DNA from: Candidatus Aalborgicola bjergmarkensis
Lineage (GTDB): Bacteria; Pseudomonadota; Gammaproteobacteria; Burkholderiales; Burkholderiaceae_C
Assembly: GCA_016708725.1 (NCBI GenBank)
Contig: JADJFE010000012.1
Location: forward strand, 1-64,000
Direction of reading: 5' to 3'
DNA length: 64,000 nucleotides
Below, piece by piece: positions 19,372 through 27,968 of this stretch. The translations under genes were made by a program, and so were the position numbers. Positions within the stretch are counted from its first letter, which is position 1. Each line of letters begins with the position of its first letter. Below the pieces are notes generated by a model. The model was not told where the DNA came from. It was given only the letters and a program-made list of their open reading frames with translations, and searched no databases.

Positions 19372-21186
19372 TCATTCTTGGCTCTCACTGTGGATAGGGA
19401 GATACACCAAGAACGTGGAGCCAACCCCCACCTCACTTTGCACTTCGATCCGGCCCTGGTGCTTGTCCACAATCTTCTTGGCAATGTCCAGGCCGATGCC
19501 GCTGCCTTCGCCGACGGGTTTGGTGGTGAAAAAGGGGTCGAAGATGCGGCTGCGAATGTTGTCGGGGATGCCGCAGCCGGTGTCGCCTATCGACACCACC
19601 GCTTCGTCCCCCTGGCGCCGGATGCCCACCGTCAGGGTTCCGTGCTGCTGTTTCATGGCCTGCAAGGCGTTCTGGATCAGGTTGGTCCAGACCTGGTTGA
19701 GTGCGTCGGGATAACAGTACAGCGGCGCTATGTCTTCGTAGTTTTGCACCAGCGTGGCGCTGTGTTTGATCTGACTCTGGTAAATCGTCAGCACCGTGTC
19801 GAGACCTTCGCGCAGATGGGTGAGAATTCGCTCCTCTTCGCCATCGGTGCCCACCCGCGAGAACGATTTCAGCGCAAAAACCATCTTGGAGACCCGCTCC
19901 ACTGCCGTATTGATATTGGCGGCGCTATGAATCACCGCCGCCACACTGTTGGTGGCATCCAGGATAAAGGCACTGTGCGGGTGTTGCAGCAAAGGCAGGT
20001 AGTTGGCCGCGTAGGCGTGGGCGTGCAACTGCACCAGCCCGGTGGCCTTGTGCCGGGCATCCGCCACACCAGCGGTTTCCAGTTGCTGCGTGGTGGCGCG
20101 GATCAGGGTGCGTTCTTCACGGCTGCTGAGCACTTCGGTTTGTGCCCTGGTGTGGCCGATGAGCTGCTGGAACAGGCTGCGCTGGTCCTGATTCAGCAGT
20201 TCAAATAGCGCAGGCATTTTCTCCAGCATGGCGTCCAGCGCATCGGCAATGCTCTGGCCGCTGGATTTGATGGCGCCGATAGGGGTGTTGATCTCGTGCG
20301 CCACATTGGCCACCAACTGGCCCAGTGAGGCCATTTTCTCGGTCTGGATGAGTTGGGCCTGGGTTGCGCGCAGGTCGTTCAAAGTGGTTTCCAGCCGGGC
20401 GTGGGATTGCTTTAATCCCTGCTCGGCATTCTTTCGGTCGGTAATGTCGACCGAAATGCCGCCCAGCAGGGGCGACATGCCCTGGCGTGGAATGGCAAAT
20501 TTGTGGGTTTGGTAAGAACGTATGATGCCCTCGGGGCTCGGGACATCTTCCTCCAGCATCACACGGCCAAGCGCCAGACAGCGCCGGTCGTCAGCGATCA
20601 TTTTGTCCGCCACTTCTTTGGGGAAAATGTCGATCGCATCTTTGCCTAGCCACATTTTTGCCCCCACGATGTCGAGCATGTAGCGGTTGCAGTAGAGGGT
20701 TTTGCTGTTTTCATCCTTGATGTAGGCCGCAGCTGGCAGCGTGTCCATGAACAGGTTGAAGCGCTCTTCGCTTTCCTTGAGTTCGGCGTGTGCGGACATG
20801 AGTTCACTGGCATCCCAGAGGATCGCCTGCATGCCGGTTATCAAGCCCTGGGCGTTGCGGATGCTGGACTTTGCCTCACGGCGGTATTGCCGCTCGCCGG
20901 TTGCGGGGGTCTTGTGGATCGGCAGCCCGGTGACCATCACCCATTCATCATCCTTGCGCTGGTTGATGGCGACGTGCTCCGGGAAGAAGTCGTAGATCAC
21001 GTGGCCCAGGGCGCTGGCGGGATCGATGCCCAGCATGGTGCATAGTGGCTTGTTGACATAAGTGATGCAACCTGCGCGGTCAATGCGGTAAATGCCCACA
21101 GGAACTTCATCCAGCAGCGCTTGATAGTCGGCGCACGCATCTCTTGCTGCGCGCAGTTCCAGTTCCACGGGTATTTTCGACTCCAT
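19372..21186 (-). CDS. PAS-domain sensor histidine kinase
   Basis: A 604-residue protein with no membrane segment. PAS domain 1 spans about residues 20-125 (LLDEVPVGIYRIDRAGCITY) and PAS domain 2 about 140-250 (FMDTLPAAAYIKDENSKTLY). A coiled coil leads to H-box NVAHEINTPIGAIKSSGQSI near residue 295, then the shared insert with NYLPLLQHPHSAFILD, N-box LNQVWTNLIQNALQAM, and G boxes DTGCGIP and GEGSGIGL. The last 350 residues are almost identical to those of the 7TMR-DISM kinase at 21868. The start ATG 21186 follows GAGGGG at good spacing; an upstream in-frame ATG at 21204 is less well placed. The signal is unknown; PAS domains often sense redox, oxygen or small ligands. It is probably transcribed from its own promoter with the shared upstream motif. 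Confidence 0.92.
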   Translation of the reverse strand: MESKIPVELELRAARDACADYQALLDEVPVGIYRIDRAGCITYVNKPLCTMLGIDPASALGHVIYDFFPEHVAINQRKDDEWVMVTGLPIHKTPATGERQYRREAKSSIRNAQGLITGMQAILWDASELMSAHAELKESEERFNLFMDTLPAAAYIKDENSKTLYCNRYMLDIVGAKMWLGKDAIDIFPKEVADKMIADDRRCLALGRVMLEEDVPSPEGIIRSYQTHKFAIPRQGMSPLLGGISVDITDRKNAEQGLKQSHARLETTLNDLRATQAQLIQTEKMASLGQLVANVAHEINTPIGAIKSSGQSIADALDAMLEKMPALFELLNQDQRSLFQQLIGHTRAQTEVLSSREERTLIRATTQQLETAGVADARHKATGLVQLHAHAYAANYLPLLQHPHSAFILDATNSVAAVIHSAANINTAVERVSKMVFALKSFSRVGTDGEEERILTHLREGLDTVLTIYQSQIKHSATLVQNYEDIAPLYCYPDALNQVWTNLIQNALQAMKQQHGTLTVGIRRQGDEAVVSIGDTGCGIPDNIRSRIFDPFFTTKPVGEGSGIGLDIAKKIVDKHQGRIEVQSEVGVGSTFLVYLPIHSESQE

Positions 21187-21216
21187 TGTTGCCCCTCGGT
21201 TCATCCCTCGATTGAG

Positions 21217-21250
21217 TGGATGGTTCCAAGTATCGCATCCTGGGCCATCG
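21217..21250 (-). promoter_or_regulatory. Shared 34-bp upstream motif, copy B (PAS kinase gene)
   Basis: On the minus strand the core reads CCAGGATGCGATACTTGG, as in copy A. A weak -35-like TTCCGA lies 16 nt before GATACT. It sits 31 bp upstream of the chosen start at 21186. Confidence 0.55.
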
Positions 21251-21301
21251 TCGGAATCTTCATAGCAGTGGAAAATCCTATTTCACAAGTGAAAATAGCC
21301 A

Positions 21302-21820
21302 ATGCAAACACACACTGCCCAACAGGTTGCTCATGCGTTACGAAACCAGCCATCATGGCGTGATAAGGGACTCAAGGACTTCAGGGATACATACTATGTC
21401 GCAGAATCTGCACCGCCTGTTATCGCAGGATCGAATTCACAGGAGGCAGCCATTGAAGTCATGCGCATGGCCTTGGGACTTACCAAGGGCGGGAATATAA
21501 GCGTCAAAACGCCGATTGAATATGTCCTGATTCAGGATGCAAGTCTTGCACACACGGTAGAAAAGCGGTCCGATCAGCGTGAACGGTTTGCCTCTTTTGT
21601 GATACCTACGCTGCAACGCCCGACAGAGATCTGGAATGTGAAATATGACGATGAATCAACAAGAAACCGTTATATAAAACTGTTTTCTGCATCCAGATAT
21701 GACATATTGGTAATGGTAAAAATCAATCCAGACGGTGGAGTATTCTGGAATTTTATGCAACGCGACAGAAAGGGAATGAATACGTTGCGTATCGGTGATT
21801 TGGTATATCGGGAACGCTGA
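21302..21820 (+). CDS. PBECR2-like putative nuclease domain protein
   Basis: A 172-residue orphan on the opposite strand to its kinase neighbours. The C-terminal half resembles the phage-type Barnase/EndoU/colicin E5/RelE-like (PBECR2) fold, in the order RFASFVIPTLQRPTEIWNV, KYDDESTRNRYIKLF, VMVKINPDGGVFWNFM, RDRKGMNTLRIGDLVY. Other members are found at the C-termini of phage head-morphogenesis or polymorphic toxin proteins. The resemblance is from memory of the family pattern, not a search. No signal peptide or immunity partner is seen next to it. Its A+T-rich, Lys/Asn-containing sequence is unlike the kinases on either side and suggests separate acquisition. It could be a stranded phage or toxin fragment. 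Confidence 0.6.
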   Translation: MQTHTAQQVAHALRNQPSWRDKGLKDFRDTYYVAESAPPVIAGSNSQEAAIEVMRMALGLTKGGNISVKTPIEYVLIQDASLAHTVEKRSDQRERFASFVIPTLQRPTEIWNVKYDDESTRNRYIKLFSASRYDILVMVKINPDGGVFWNFMQRDRKGMNTLRIGDLVYRER

Positions 21821-21867
21821 TGAAGGGGGATCAAGCTCCGGCGCTATCTGGAAACGCCGGTCAACTT

Positions 21868-24800
21868 TCAGGCAGCTAACGGGCCAGACCCCAACTGCTT
21901 TCGCGCCCCATCATCAGGTAGTTGCATTATAGGACGCACTGCCCCATTTGTGACTTCCGGGACGTTCTCACTATGGATAGGGAGATATACCGAGAACGTG
22001 GTGCCGACCCCCACCTCGCTTTGCACTTCGATCCGGCCCTTGTGCTTGTCCACAATCTTCCTGGCAATGTCCAGACCAATGCCGCTGCCTTCGCCAGCGG
22101 GTTTGGTGGTGAAAAAGGGGTCGAAAATGCGGCTGCGAATGGCGTCCGGGATGCCACAGCCGGTGTCGCCTATCGACACCACCGCTTCGTCCCCCTGGCG
22201 CCGGATGCCCACCGTCAGGGTTCCGTGCTGCTGCTTCATGGCCTGCAAGGCGTTGTGGATCAGGTTGGTCCAGACCTGGTTGAGTGCGTCGGGATAACAG
22301 TACAGCGGCGCCATGTCTTCGTAGTTTTGCACCAGCGTGGCGCCATGTTTGATCTGGTTCTGGTAGATCGTCAGCACCGTATCGAGTCCCTCGCGCAGAT
22401 GGGCGAGAATTCTCTCCTCTTCGCCATCGCTGTCCACCCGCGAGAACGATTTCAGCGCAAAAACCATCTTGGAGACCCGCTCCACTGCCGTATTGATATT
22501 GGCGGCGCTATGAATCACCGCCGCCACGCTGTTGGTGGCATCCAGAATAAAGGCGCTGTGCGGGTGTTGCAGCAAAGGCAGGTAGTTGGCCGCGTGGGCG
22601 TGGGCGTGCAATTGCACCAGCCCGGTGGCCTTGTGCCGGGCATCCACTACGCCAGCGGCTTCCAGTTGCTGCGTGGTGGCGCGGATCAGGGCGCGTTCTT
22701 CGCGGCTGCTGAGCACTTCGGTTTGCACCCTGGTGTGGCCGATGAGTTGCTTGAACAGACTACGCTGGTCCTGATCCAGCAGTTCAAATAACGTGGGCAT
22801 TTTCTCCAGCATGGCGTCCAGCGCATCGGCAATGCTCTGGCCGCTGGATTTGATGGCGCCGATAGGGGTGTTGATCTCGTGCGCCACGCTGGCCACCAAC
22901 TGGCCCAGCGAGGCCATTTTCTCGGTTTGTATGAGTTGGGCCTGGGTTGCGCGCAGGTCGCTCAAAGTGGCTTCCAGCTGGGCGTGGGATTGCTTTAATT
23001 CCTGCTCGGCATTCTTCCTATCGGTAATGTCCTCAACCGCGACCACATACCCCTGGGTGAAGTCTCCAGAATCAACGGGGGCAATCACAGAGCTGCTCCA
23101 CCTGACCTGGCCGCCTTTAGTGACAAACTGCACTTCATCAGAAAAATATTGGCTGGTGATGAGCGCTTGGGAAAGATTGGCCATGAGGCGTTCGTATTCT
23201 TCTTTTGAACGACAAAACCGCGCCCCGGTTTGACCCAGCAACTCTTCACTGGAATATCCTGATAACTGCGTGATCTTTTTATTGACCTTGGTTAATCGCC
23301 CATGCGCGTCCACGAGATAAATGCCGATTGGCGCAGCATCGAGAATGGATTGAATCTTTGTCAGCGCATCCTTGATTTCCTGCTCGACACGTTTGCGATC
23401 CGAAATATCTTCTACCGCTGCGACGGAGCCACGACTCAGGTCATGGGGGTCAATCATCGACACGGATGTTCCGAGCCAGATCGGATCGCCACGCTTGTTG
23501 AGCACCTGGAGTTCCTCGTAATGGGTTTTCCCTGTGGTAACGACGGCAATGGCTCTCTTGACATAAGCCCTATAGTCTTCAAGCCTCCGAAAACCCTTTT
23601 GCGGTGTATCACCCAGCAGTTCGTCTGGCCGATACCCCATCACGTCACAAAACGCCTTGTTAACCTGGATAAAGCGCAACTGTGGATCCAGTAGGTAAAT
23701 GCCAATGGGTGCCGCGTCGATGATGGCCTGGGTGTCTTTCTGTGCTTGCTGGGCCTGCCTTTCCGAACGTATCAACTGATACTGTGTGCGACGCAGTTCG
23801 GTAACGTCCGTGAAAAGCCAGATGGTTCCTTTGGCAGGGTCTGACGAATCGATGGGTGTGGCGATACCTTCGCACGTAAAGTCGGTGCCATCCGCCCGGC
23901 GAAACTGCATGTCCATCCTGAACATGGTTTGGCCCTGGGCCAGCGCACCATACGCAGCGGCAACACTTTCATACGCCGCATCCGATGAATAGAGCTTCCG
24001 GGTGGATTGCCCGATCACCTCGTTTGCTATGTATCCAATCAACGTCTCGAAGGTGTGATTGATACGGACGATATGCCGATTAACTACATAGGCAATTCCG
24101 ACACTGGCATTCTGAAAAATGACATCCAGCTCATGCAAGGTCGCATGCAACTCCGCCGTGCGCTGTTGCACACGCTCTTCCAGTAGGCGTTCGGAAGACT
24201 GAAGGTTTTCGACCAACAGCCGTTGCGCTTCCAGCAAGGCCCGTTGGTCTTTGGCTTTTCCCTTGCGAATCTGGTTAAAACGATCTGCCAGCGCAAACGC
24301 CAGCAGAATCATCTCCAGCGCCGAGCCAAACTGCATTCCGTTCACGGTGAGGATGTTGGTTGGCAACTGCCCCAAGGCCCTCAAGGCATTAATGACCGCA
24401 CCGATGCACACCATACCAAAAGCCGCAAGAAAGAAGTAGGCGCTGCGCTGTCGTTTGAATGCACAAATAAAGCTCGTGCACAGGATAAAAAATGCCCCGG
24501 CCATATAAGTGATTACCGCTGGCTTGATAAAGGTTTGGAGCGACACGACAAACGTAACCGGCAGCAGCAGATAAAAGACAATCGTCCCCACAATCAACCG
24601 GTCAAACTTCGGGATGACAATCCTTGTGCTGAGCATGAGCCGCATAAATAGCAACGCCATTGCCAGCGCCACCGAGTACCCGGCACTGGTGGAAATGTCC
24701 GACCATAACGGTGCATCCGGCCACACAAACTCTTTGGTCAGACCGTTTTGCGATGCTATGGCAAATGCAAGGCAGGTGGCGAAGCTGATGTACGCCAGAT

Positions 24801-25521
24801 AGATTCCATCTCGCAGCGCGACGAAAAGCAGCAGGTTAAACAAAACCATCGCCGTGACCATGCCGAAATACCATGCCTGGCCAATATAGTCGTTGCGCGC
24901 ATGTTCCTGAAATGCGGCTGGCGTCCACAGCCTGACTGGAAAATTCATCGGACCCGTGGCTTGAAGTCGCACGTAGTAGACCTGATCGGACTGTGCCGCC
25001 ACCGCCACTGGAAAAACAAAAAATCGGTTGGCGTAAGGGCGCGTTGCGAAAGGCATGACGCTGCCGGTCGTTATGGATTGATAGACCGGTAGTTCATCCG
25101 CCACCTTGTTGGTGGTAATGGTGCTGGTGCTGGTGCTGGGTTGGTGAAACGCAACGCTGGCGAGTCGAGAATTTGCAATTTCCAGCATCCGCTCCACAGG
25201 ATGGTCTGCGTCATTGCGTAGCGTGACGCGCAGCCAGTAGGCAGAATGTGTGTAGCCGAAATTGAGCGCTTCCGTCGCGCCTGGATCGTTTTTGAACCGC
25301 GCCGCGATTTCTGGTTTTTGCACGTCGGTCAGCGAAAGGTGCAGACCGGGGTCTTCAAGAACGGCAATGTATTCCGCCAGCGGGATGGGTTCGGATGAAA
25401 ATGCTGCGGGGTTTATCTCCACCACTTTATCAACCGCAAAGGCGTTTGTGCCTATTGCGCATAGCAGGATCAGCGACAAAATCAGATGGGCGAGCACGGA
25501 TGGCTTGGGTTTTCTGGTCAT
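21868..25521 (-). CDS. 7TMR-DISM sensor histidine kinase with three PAS domains
   Basis: A 1217-residue membrane receptor. A signal peptide (about 1-29, ending TNAFA) precedes a periplasmic DISMED2-type carbohydrate-binding-like domain (about 35-175, with NFGYTHSAYWLRVTLRN). A seven-helix 7TMR-DISM region (about 190-405, YIGQAWYFGMVTAMVLFNLL onward) follows. Three PAS domains lie at about 460-570, 590-700 and 710-830. The kinase core has H-box SVAHEINTPIGAIKSS near residue 880, the shared insert, N-box LNQVWTNLIHNALQAM, and G boxes DTGCGIP and GEGSGIGL. DISM receptors are thought to sense extracellular carbohydrates or related ligands. The kinase core is a near copy of that in the gene at 19372. 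It has no receiver domain. The shared 34-bp motif lies just upstream (25533-25566). Confidence 0.93.
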   Translation of the reverse strand: MTRKPKPSVLAHLILSLILLCAIGTNAFAVDKVVEINPAAFSSEPIPLAEYIAVLEDPGLHLSLTDVQKPEIAARFKNDPGATEALNFGYTHSAYWLRVTLRNDADHPVERMLEIANSRLASVAFHQPSTSTSTITTNKVADELPVYQSITTGSVMPFATRPYANRFFVFPVAVAAQSDQVYYVRLQATGPMNFPVRLWTPAAFQEHARNDYIGQAWYFGMVTAMVLFNLLLFVALRDGIYLAYISFATCLAFAIASQNGLTKEFVWPDAPLWSDISTSAGYSVALAMALLFMRLMLSTRIVIPKFDRLIVGTIVFYLLLPVTFVVSLQTFIKPAVITYMAGAFFILCTSFICAFKRQRSAYFFLAAFGMVCIGAVINALRALGQLPTNILTVNGMQFGSALEMILLAFALADRFNQIRKGKAKDQRALLEAQRLLVENLQSSERLLEERVQQRTAELHATLHELDVIFQNASVGIAYVVNRHIVRINHTFETLIGYIANEVIGQSTRKLYSSDAAYESVAAAYGALAQGQTMFRMDMQFRRADGTDFTCEGIATPIDSSDPAKGTIWLFTDVTELRRTQYQLIRSERQAQQAQKDTQAIIDAAPIGIYLLDPQLRFIQVNKAFCDVMGYRPDELLGDTPQKGFRRLEDYRAYVKRAIAVVTTGKTHYEELQVLNKRGDPIWLGTSVSMIDPHDLSRGSVAAVEDISDRKRVEQEIKDALTKIQSILDAAPIGIYLVDAHGRLTKVNKKITQLSGYSSEELLGQTGARFCRSKEEYERLMANLSQALITSQYFSDEVQFVTKGGQVRWSSSVIAPVDSGDFTQGYVVAVEDITDRKNAEQELKQSHAQLEATLSDLRATQAQLIQTEKMASLGQLVASVAHEINTPIGAIKSSGQSIADALDAMLEKMPTLFELLDQDQRSLFKQLIGHTRVQTEVLSSREERALIRATTQQLEAAGVVDARHKATGLVQLHAHAHAANYLPLLQHPHSAFILDATNSVAAVIHSAANINTAVERVSKMVFALKSFSRVDSDGEEERILAHLREGLDTVLTIYQNQIKHGATLVQNYEDMAPLYCYPDALNQVWTNLIHNALQAMKQQHGTLTVGIRRQGDEAVVSIGDTGCGIPDAIRSRIFDPFFTTKPAGEGSGIGLDIARKIVDKHKGRIEVQSEVGVGTTFSVYLPIHSENVPEVTNGAVRPIMQLPDDGARKQLGSGPLAA

Positions 25522-25532
25522 GGAAATTCAAC

Positions 25533-25566
25533 TGGATAATCCCAAGTATCGCACCCTGGGTCATCG
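25533..25566 (-). promoter_or_regulatory. Shared 34-bp upstream motif, copy C (7TMR-DISM kinase gene)
   Basis: On the minus strand the core reads CCAGGGTGCGATACTTGG, one base different from copies A and B. A -35-like TTGTGA lies 16 nt before GATACT. It sits 12 bp upstream of the start codon at 25521, so any transcript starting here would have a very short leader. Confidence 0.55.
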
Positions 25567-25660
25567 TCACAATCCCTATTTCACGAGCAATGCGCAGATG
25601 AACGCTTGGCAATCTCAGGCAGTCTGCATTACAGGATGTTTTACAAATTGCTATGTTTTA

Positions 25661-25700
25661 TATAGCTGTACTCGCACGTTCCACGGGCGTTATAGCTCAA
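25661..25700 (+). repeat. Dispersed extragenic palindromic element, copy 2
   Basis: It reads TATAGCTGTACTCGCACGTT, then CCACGGGCGTTATAGCTCAA. It differs from copy 1 at a few positions while keeping the AGCTGT and TAGCTC arms. It lies at the 3' end of the poly-Asn gene and could act as its terminator region. Confidence 0.7.
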
Positions 25701-25708
25701 TTACAATC

Positions 25709-26140
25709 CTAACCGTTGTTGTTATTGTTATTATTGTTGTTATTGTTATTGCTGCTGCGTTGTTTTTTTTCGCCTGGGACATCGGCTGCCATTGCGCCGG
25801 GCATTCCCAGCATGAGACCGGCGGTGCCCAGTAACACCAGTTTGCCGCCGTTATTGAAAGCTGCGCCATCGATCGCCGAAAGTTTGACGCGGTTGCACCA
25901 CAGGGTTTGCATCTGGCGCGCCTGCGGCACAGCGTAGCTTTTAACCACGCGGCCACGGCTATAACAAGACACCTGACCCTTTTGGTAAATCAGGTGGTCG
26001 ACTTTGGGCTGTGCGGTATCGGCCAGCCAGCGCACCAGGGCTTCTTCCAGTTCGGTGCGCGCCGCTGAGTCTTCCAGGCGCAGGGCATTGAGAAAACACT
26101 CTACGGTGTAGGCCGTGCGTTGCAGGTCTGTGGTTGGCAT
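25709..26140 (-). CDS. Small protein with C-terminal poly-asparagine tail, candidate radical SAM substrate
   Basis: A 143-residue protein that I do not recognise. Residues 1-100 are an ordinary-looking soluble region (TELEEALVRWLADTAQPKVD and others) with cysteines in VSCYSRG and TLWCNRV. A hydrophobic, signal-like stretch follows (KLVLLGTAGLMLGMPGAMAAD), then GEKKQRSS, twelve consecutive Asn and a final Gly. The Asn codons are a mix of AAT and AAC, not a pure repeat, which argues for selection on the amino acid. The gene is third in a tight operon behind a radical SAM/SPASM enzyme, 18 bp after its stop. Low-complexity C-terminal tails next to SPASM enzymes are a mark of ribosomally made, modified peptides, so this is a candidate precursor. 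That is inference; it could also be a structural or export partner. Confidence 0.65.
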   Translation of the reverse strand: MPTTDLQRTAYTVECFLNALRLEDSAARTELEEALVRWLADTAQPKVDHLIYQKGQVSCYSRGRVVKSYAVPQARQMQTLWCNRVKLSAIDGAAFNNGGKLVLLGTAGLMLGMPGAMAADVPGEKKQRSSNNNNNNNNNNNNG

Positions 26141-26158
26141 GAGAATGTCCCGTCCCGT

Positions 26159-27967
26159 TCAGGTCAGATAATGGAATTCGAAATTCTGAAATGGCAGATT
26201 GGCGGTCTGTACATGGTAGAAGGCGTTGTTCTTCTGCTTTTGGTAATGGTACTCGCGCAAAAAGAACGTGGTGACAAACAGATTATTCAAAACTCCACGC
26301 TGGTAATGCGCACGGTGCATGGCCAGCAGCTCGGACAAGTCCACTTGCAGATAGTCAGCCCCCAAGCGTGCGCTCGTTTGCAGGCAGTTGGCGTATATCT
26401 GATACGTGAAAATATGCTCCTGCTTGGTGCGCTGCTCATCGCCATACACCACGGGGGTATCGCGCAGCAGTTGCAGGTACAGTGTGTTGCGAATGGTCTC
26501 CGAACAGTTGGCCGCCAGTACGTCGCGGCGCAGGTGCAGCAGGATTCGGTCCCCCGCAGCCAGGGTGTGGATGGTGCGCTGCTGTTTGAATAGTTGGGAG
26601 TCCAGGGCAATGGTTTCGTCGGCCAGTTCCAGCAGGAATACTGTGTTACTGAACAACACTTGCAACAAAGGGTCGGCGGCAATCAGCGCTGGCAGGGTGT
26701 TCTTGGCATCGGTCAGATCGTTGGGCAGCATTAGTTGCTGCGCGACAGGCACGGCAGGCGCAGCAAAGGCCAGGCTCGGGTGCATGGCAAGCCGGTATTC
26801 CTGGGCGTAACGCGCTTGTTCGCTGGGTGTATCCGCAGGGTACGAGCGCGGATTGTCGGCATACATCTGCTGCTGCAATTCACAGGTGTAGGAGCGCGCA
26901 TTGCGGTGCTGAAATTTCACCACCGGACAGCCGGTATGGCAAAGAGACAAATGTGTACAGCTCTGGCATGCGGCATCAAACCCGTGCTGCTGGTGCAACA
27001 GCGCAATCTTGCGCGCACCGTTGTCCAGAATGTCCAGAATGGGCTGCTCAAACACATTACCGTAGTGGAAGGCTTCAATCCCCTGGCCGCGCACGCAGGA
27101 ATAAACGTTGCCATCACTTTGCAGCAGGTAAAAGCGTTCGCCACAATTGAAGGCGTTGGTGCAGTAGGAGGGTTTGAATTCATCAAACCAGTTGCGCCGT
27201 AACCCTTCTTCCAGCTCGGTCCCCATAAATGCTGCGTTCAGTGCCTGGTACAACTGCAATTGCTGCGCTGCGCTTGCTGGCACCAGTGTGGCATCGCCCT
27301 TGGCCGCACGGTTCAGTTCCGAACCAAAAGCAAACATCAGGTTCAACTGGTTCATGTCAAAACCGAGCTCCCGGTGGATAAACCAGATGTCGTTGATGAG
27401 CGCCGGGATGTCGGCCAGATGCGTGGCACTCAGCGTGGCCGAGATTTTTTTTGCATGCGGGTAACGTGCCAGCAAGCGCAGGTTTTCCAGCGTGCGTGCC
27501 AGCCAGTCACTGCCGCTGCGGGTGGTACGAAACAGCGCATGCAACGCCAGGGGCAGATCAATGCTGGCGCTGATCGACACCTTATGCTTGTCCAGCAGAT
27601 CGTATAGCGGTGCAAAGCGAAACAGATTGGTCTTGATATGCGGCGCCGACTTTTTATGGCCCAGCGCGTTGATGGCATCAAAATGCTGCAGATAGTGTCG
27701 GCGAATCAGTGTAAACAGTTCGCCCAGAACGGCTTGGGGCAAGGTGGTCACTTCGCCGCCGTGCAGCGACACATTGAAAGCCAGCACACCCGCTTGCTCC
27801 AGCGCATCGAGTGTGTGGCGCAAGGTGGGCATGGCGCGCTGTGCGTCCAGCCTGAGTGCGGCTTCACTGGTCTGGGTACCCAGATAGCAGTAACTGCAAC
27901 TCAGGTTGCAGCACAGCGTGGGCACATACAACAGGTGGATCGCGCGCGTGAATGCGGGCGTGGTCAT
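26159..27967 (-). CDS. Radical SAM/SPASM-type enzyme
   Basis: A 602-residue enzyme. The [4Fe-4S]-SAM motif CxxxCxxC is CNLSCSYC near residue 21. The radical SAM barrel includes NVSLHGGEVT (GGE motif) and SISASIDLP. A SPASM-like auxiliary cluster region follows at about residues 265-360: CGERFYLLQSDGNVYSC, then CQSCTHLSLCHTGCP and a final SYTCELQ. About 220 further residues form a C-terminal extension with no recognised motif. SPASM enzymes usually modify peptides or proteins (thioether, cyclophane or epimerised residues, or sulfatase formylglycine). No sulfatase is nearby. The likely partner is the poly-Asn protein encoded next. The start ATG 27967 follows the upstream gene's stop after one base (TGAGATG), showing translational coupling. 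Confidence 0.85.
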   Translation of the reverse strand: MTTPAFTRAIHLLYVPTLCCNLSCSYCYLGTQTSEAALRLDAQRAMPTLRHTLDALEQAGVLAFNVSLHGGEVTTLPQAVLGELFTLIRRHYLQHFDAINALGHKKSAPHIKTNLFRFAPLYDLLDKHKVSISASIDLPLALHALFRTTRSGSDWLARTLENLRLLARYPHAKKISATLSATHLADIPALINDIWFIHRELGFDMNQLNLMFAFGSELNRAAKGDATLVPASAAQQLQLYQALNAAFMGTELEEGLRRNWFDEFKPSYCTNAFNCGERFYLLQSDGNVYSCVRGQGIEAFHYGNVFEQPILDILDNGARKIALLHQQHGFDAACQSCTHLSLCHTGCPVVKFQHRNARSYTCELQQQMYADNPRSYPADTPSEQARYAQEYRLAMHPSLAFAAPAVPVAQQLMLPNDLTDAKNTLPALIAADPLLQVLFSNTVFLLELADETIALDSQLFKQQRTIHTLAAGDRILLHLRRDVLAANCSETIRNTLYLQLLRDTPVVYGDEQRTKQEHIFTYQIYANCLQTSARLGADYLQVDLSELLAMHRAHYQRGVLNNLFVTTFFLREYHYQKQKNNAFYHVQTANLPFQNFEFHYLT

Positions 27968-27968
27968 C

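Noticed and set aside
26120..26593. Plus-strand frame opposite the radical SAM gene
   Set aside because: No motif, and the opposite strand is clearly coding (CxxxCxxC, SPASM).
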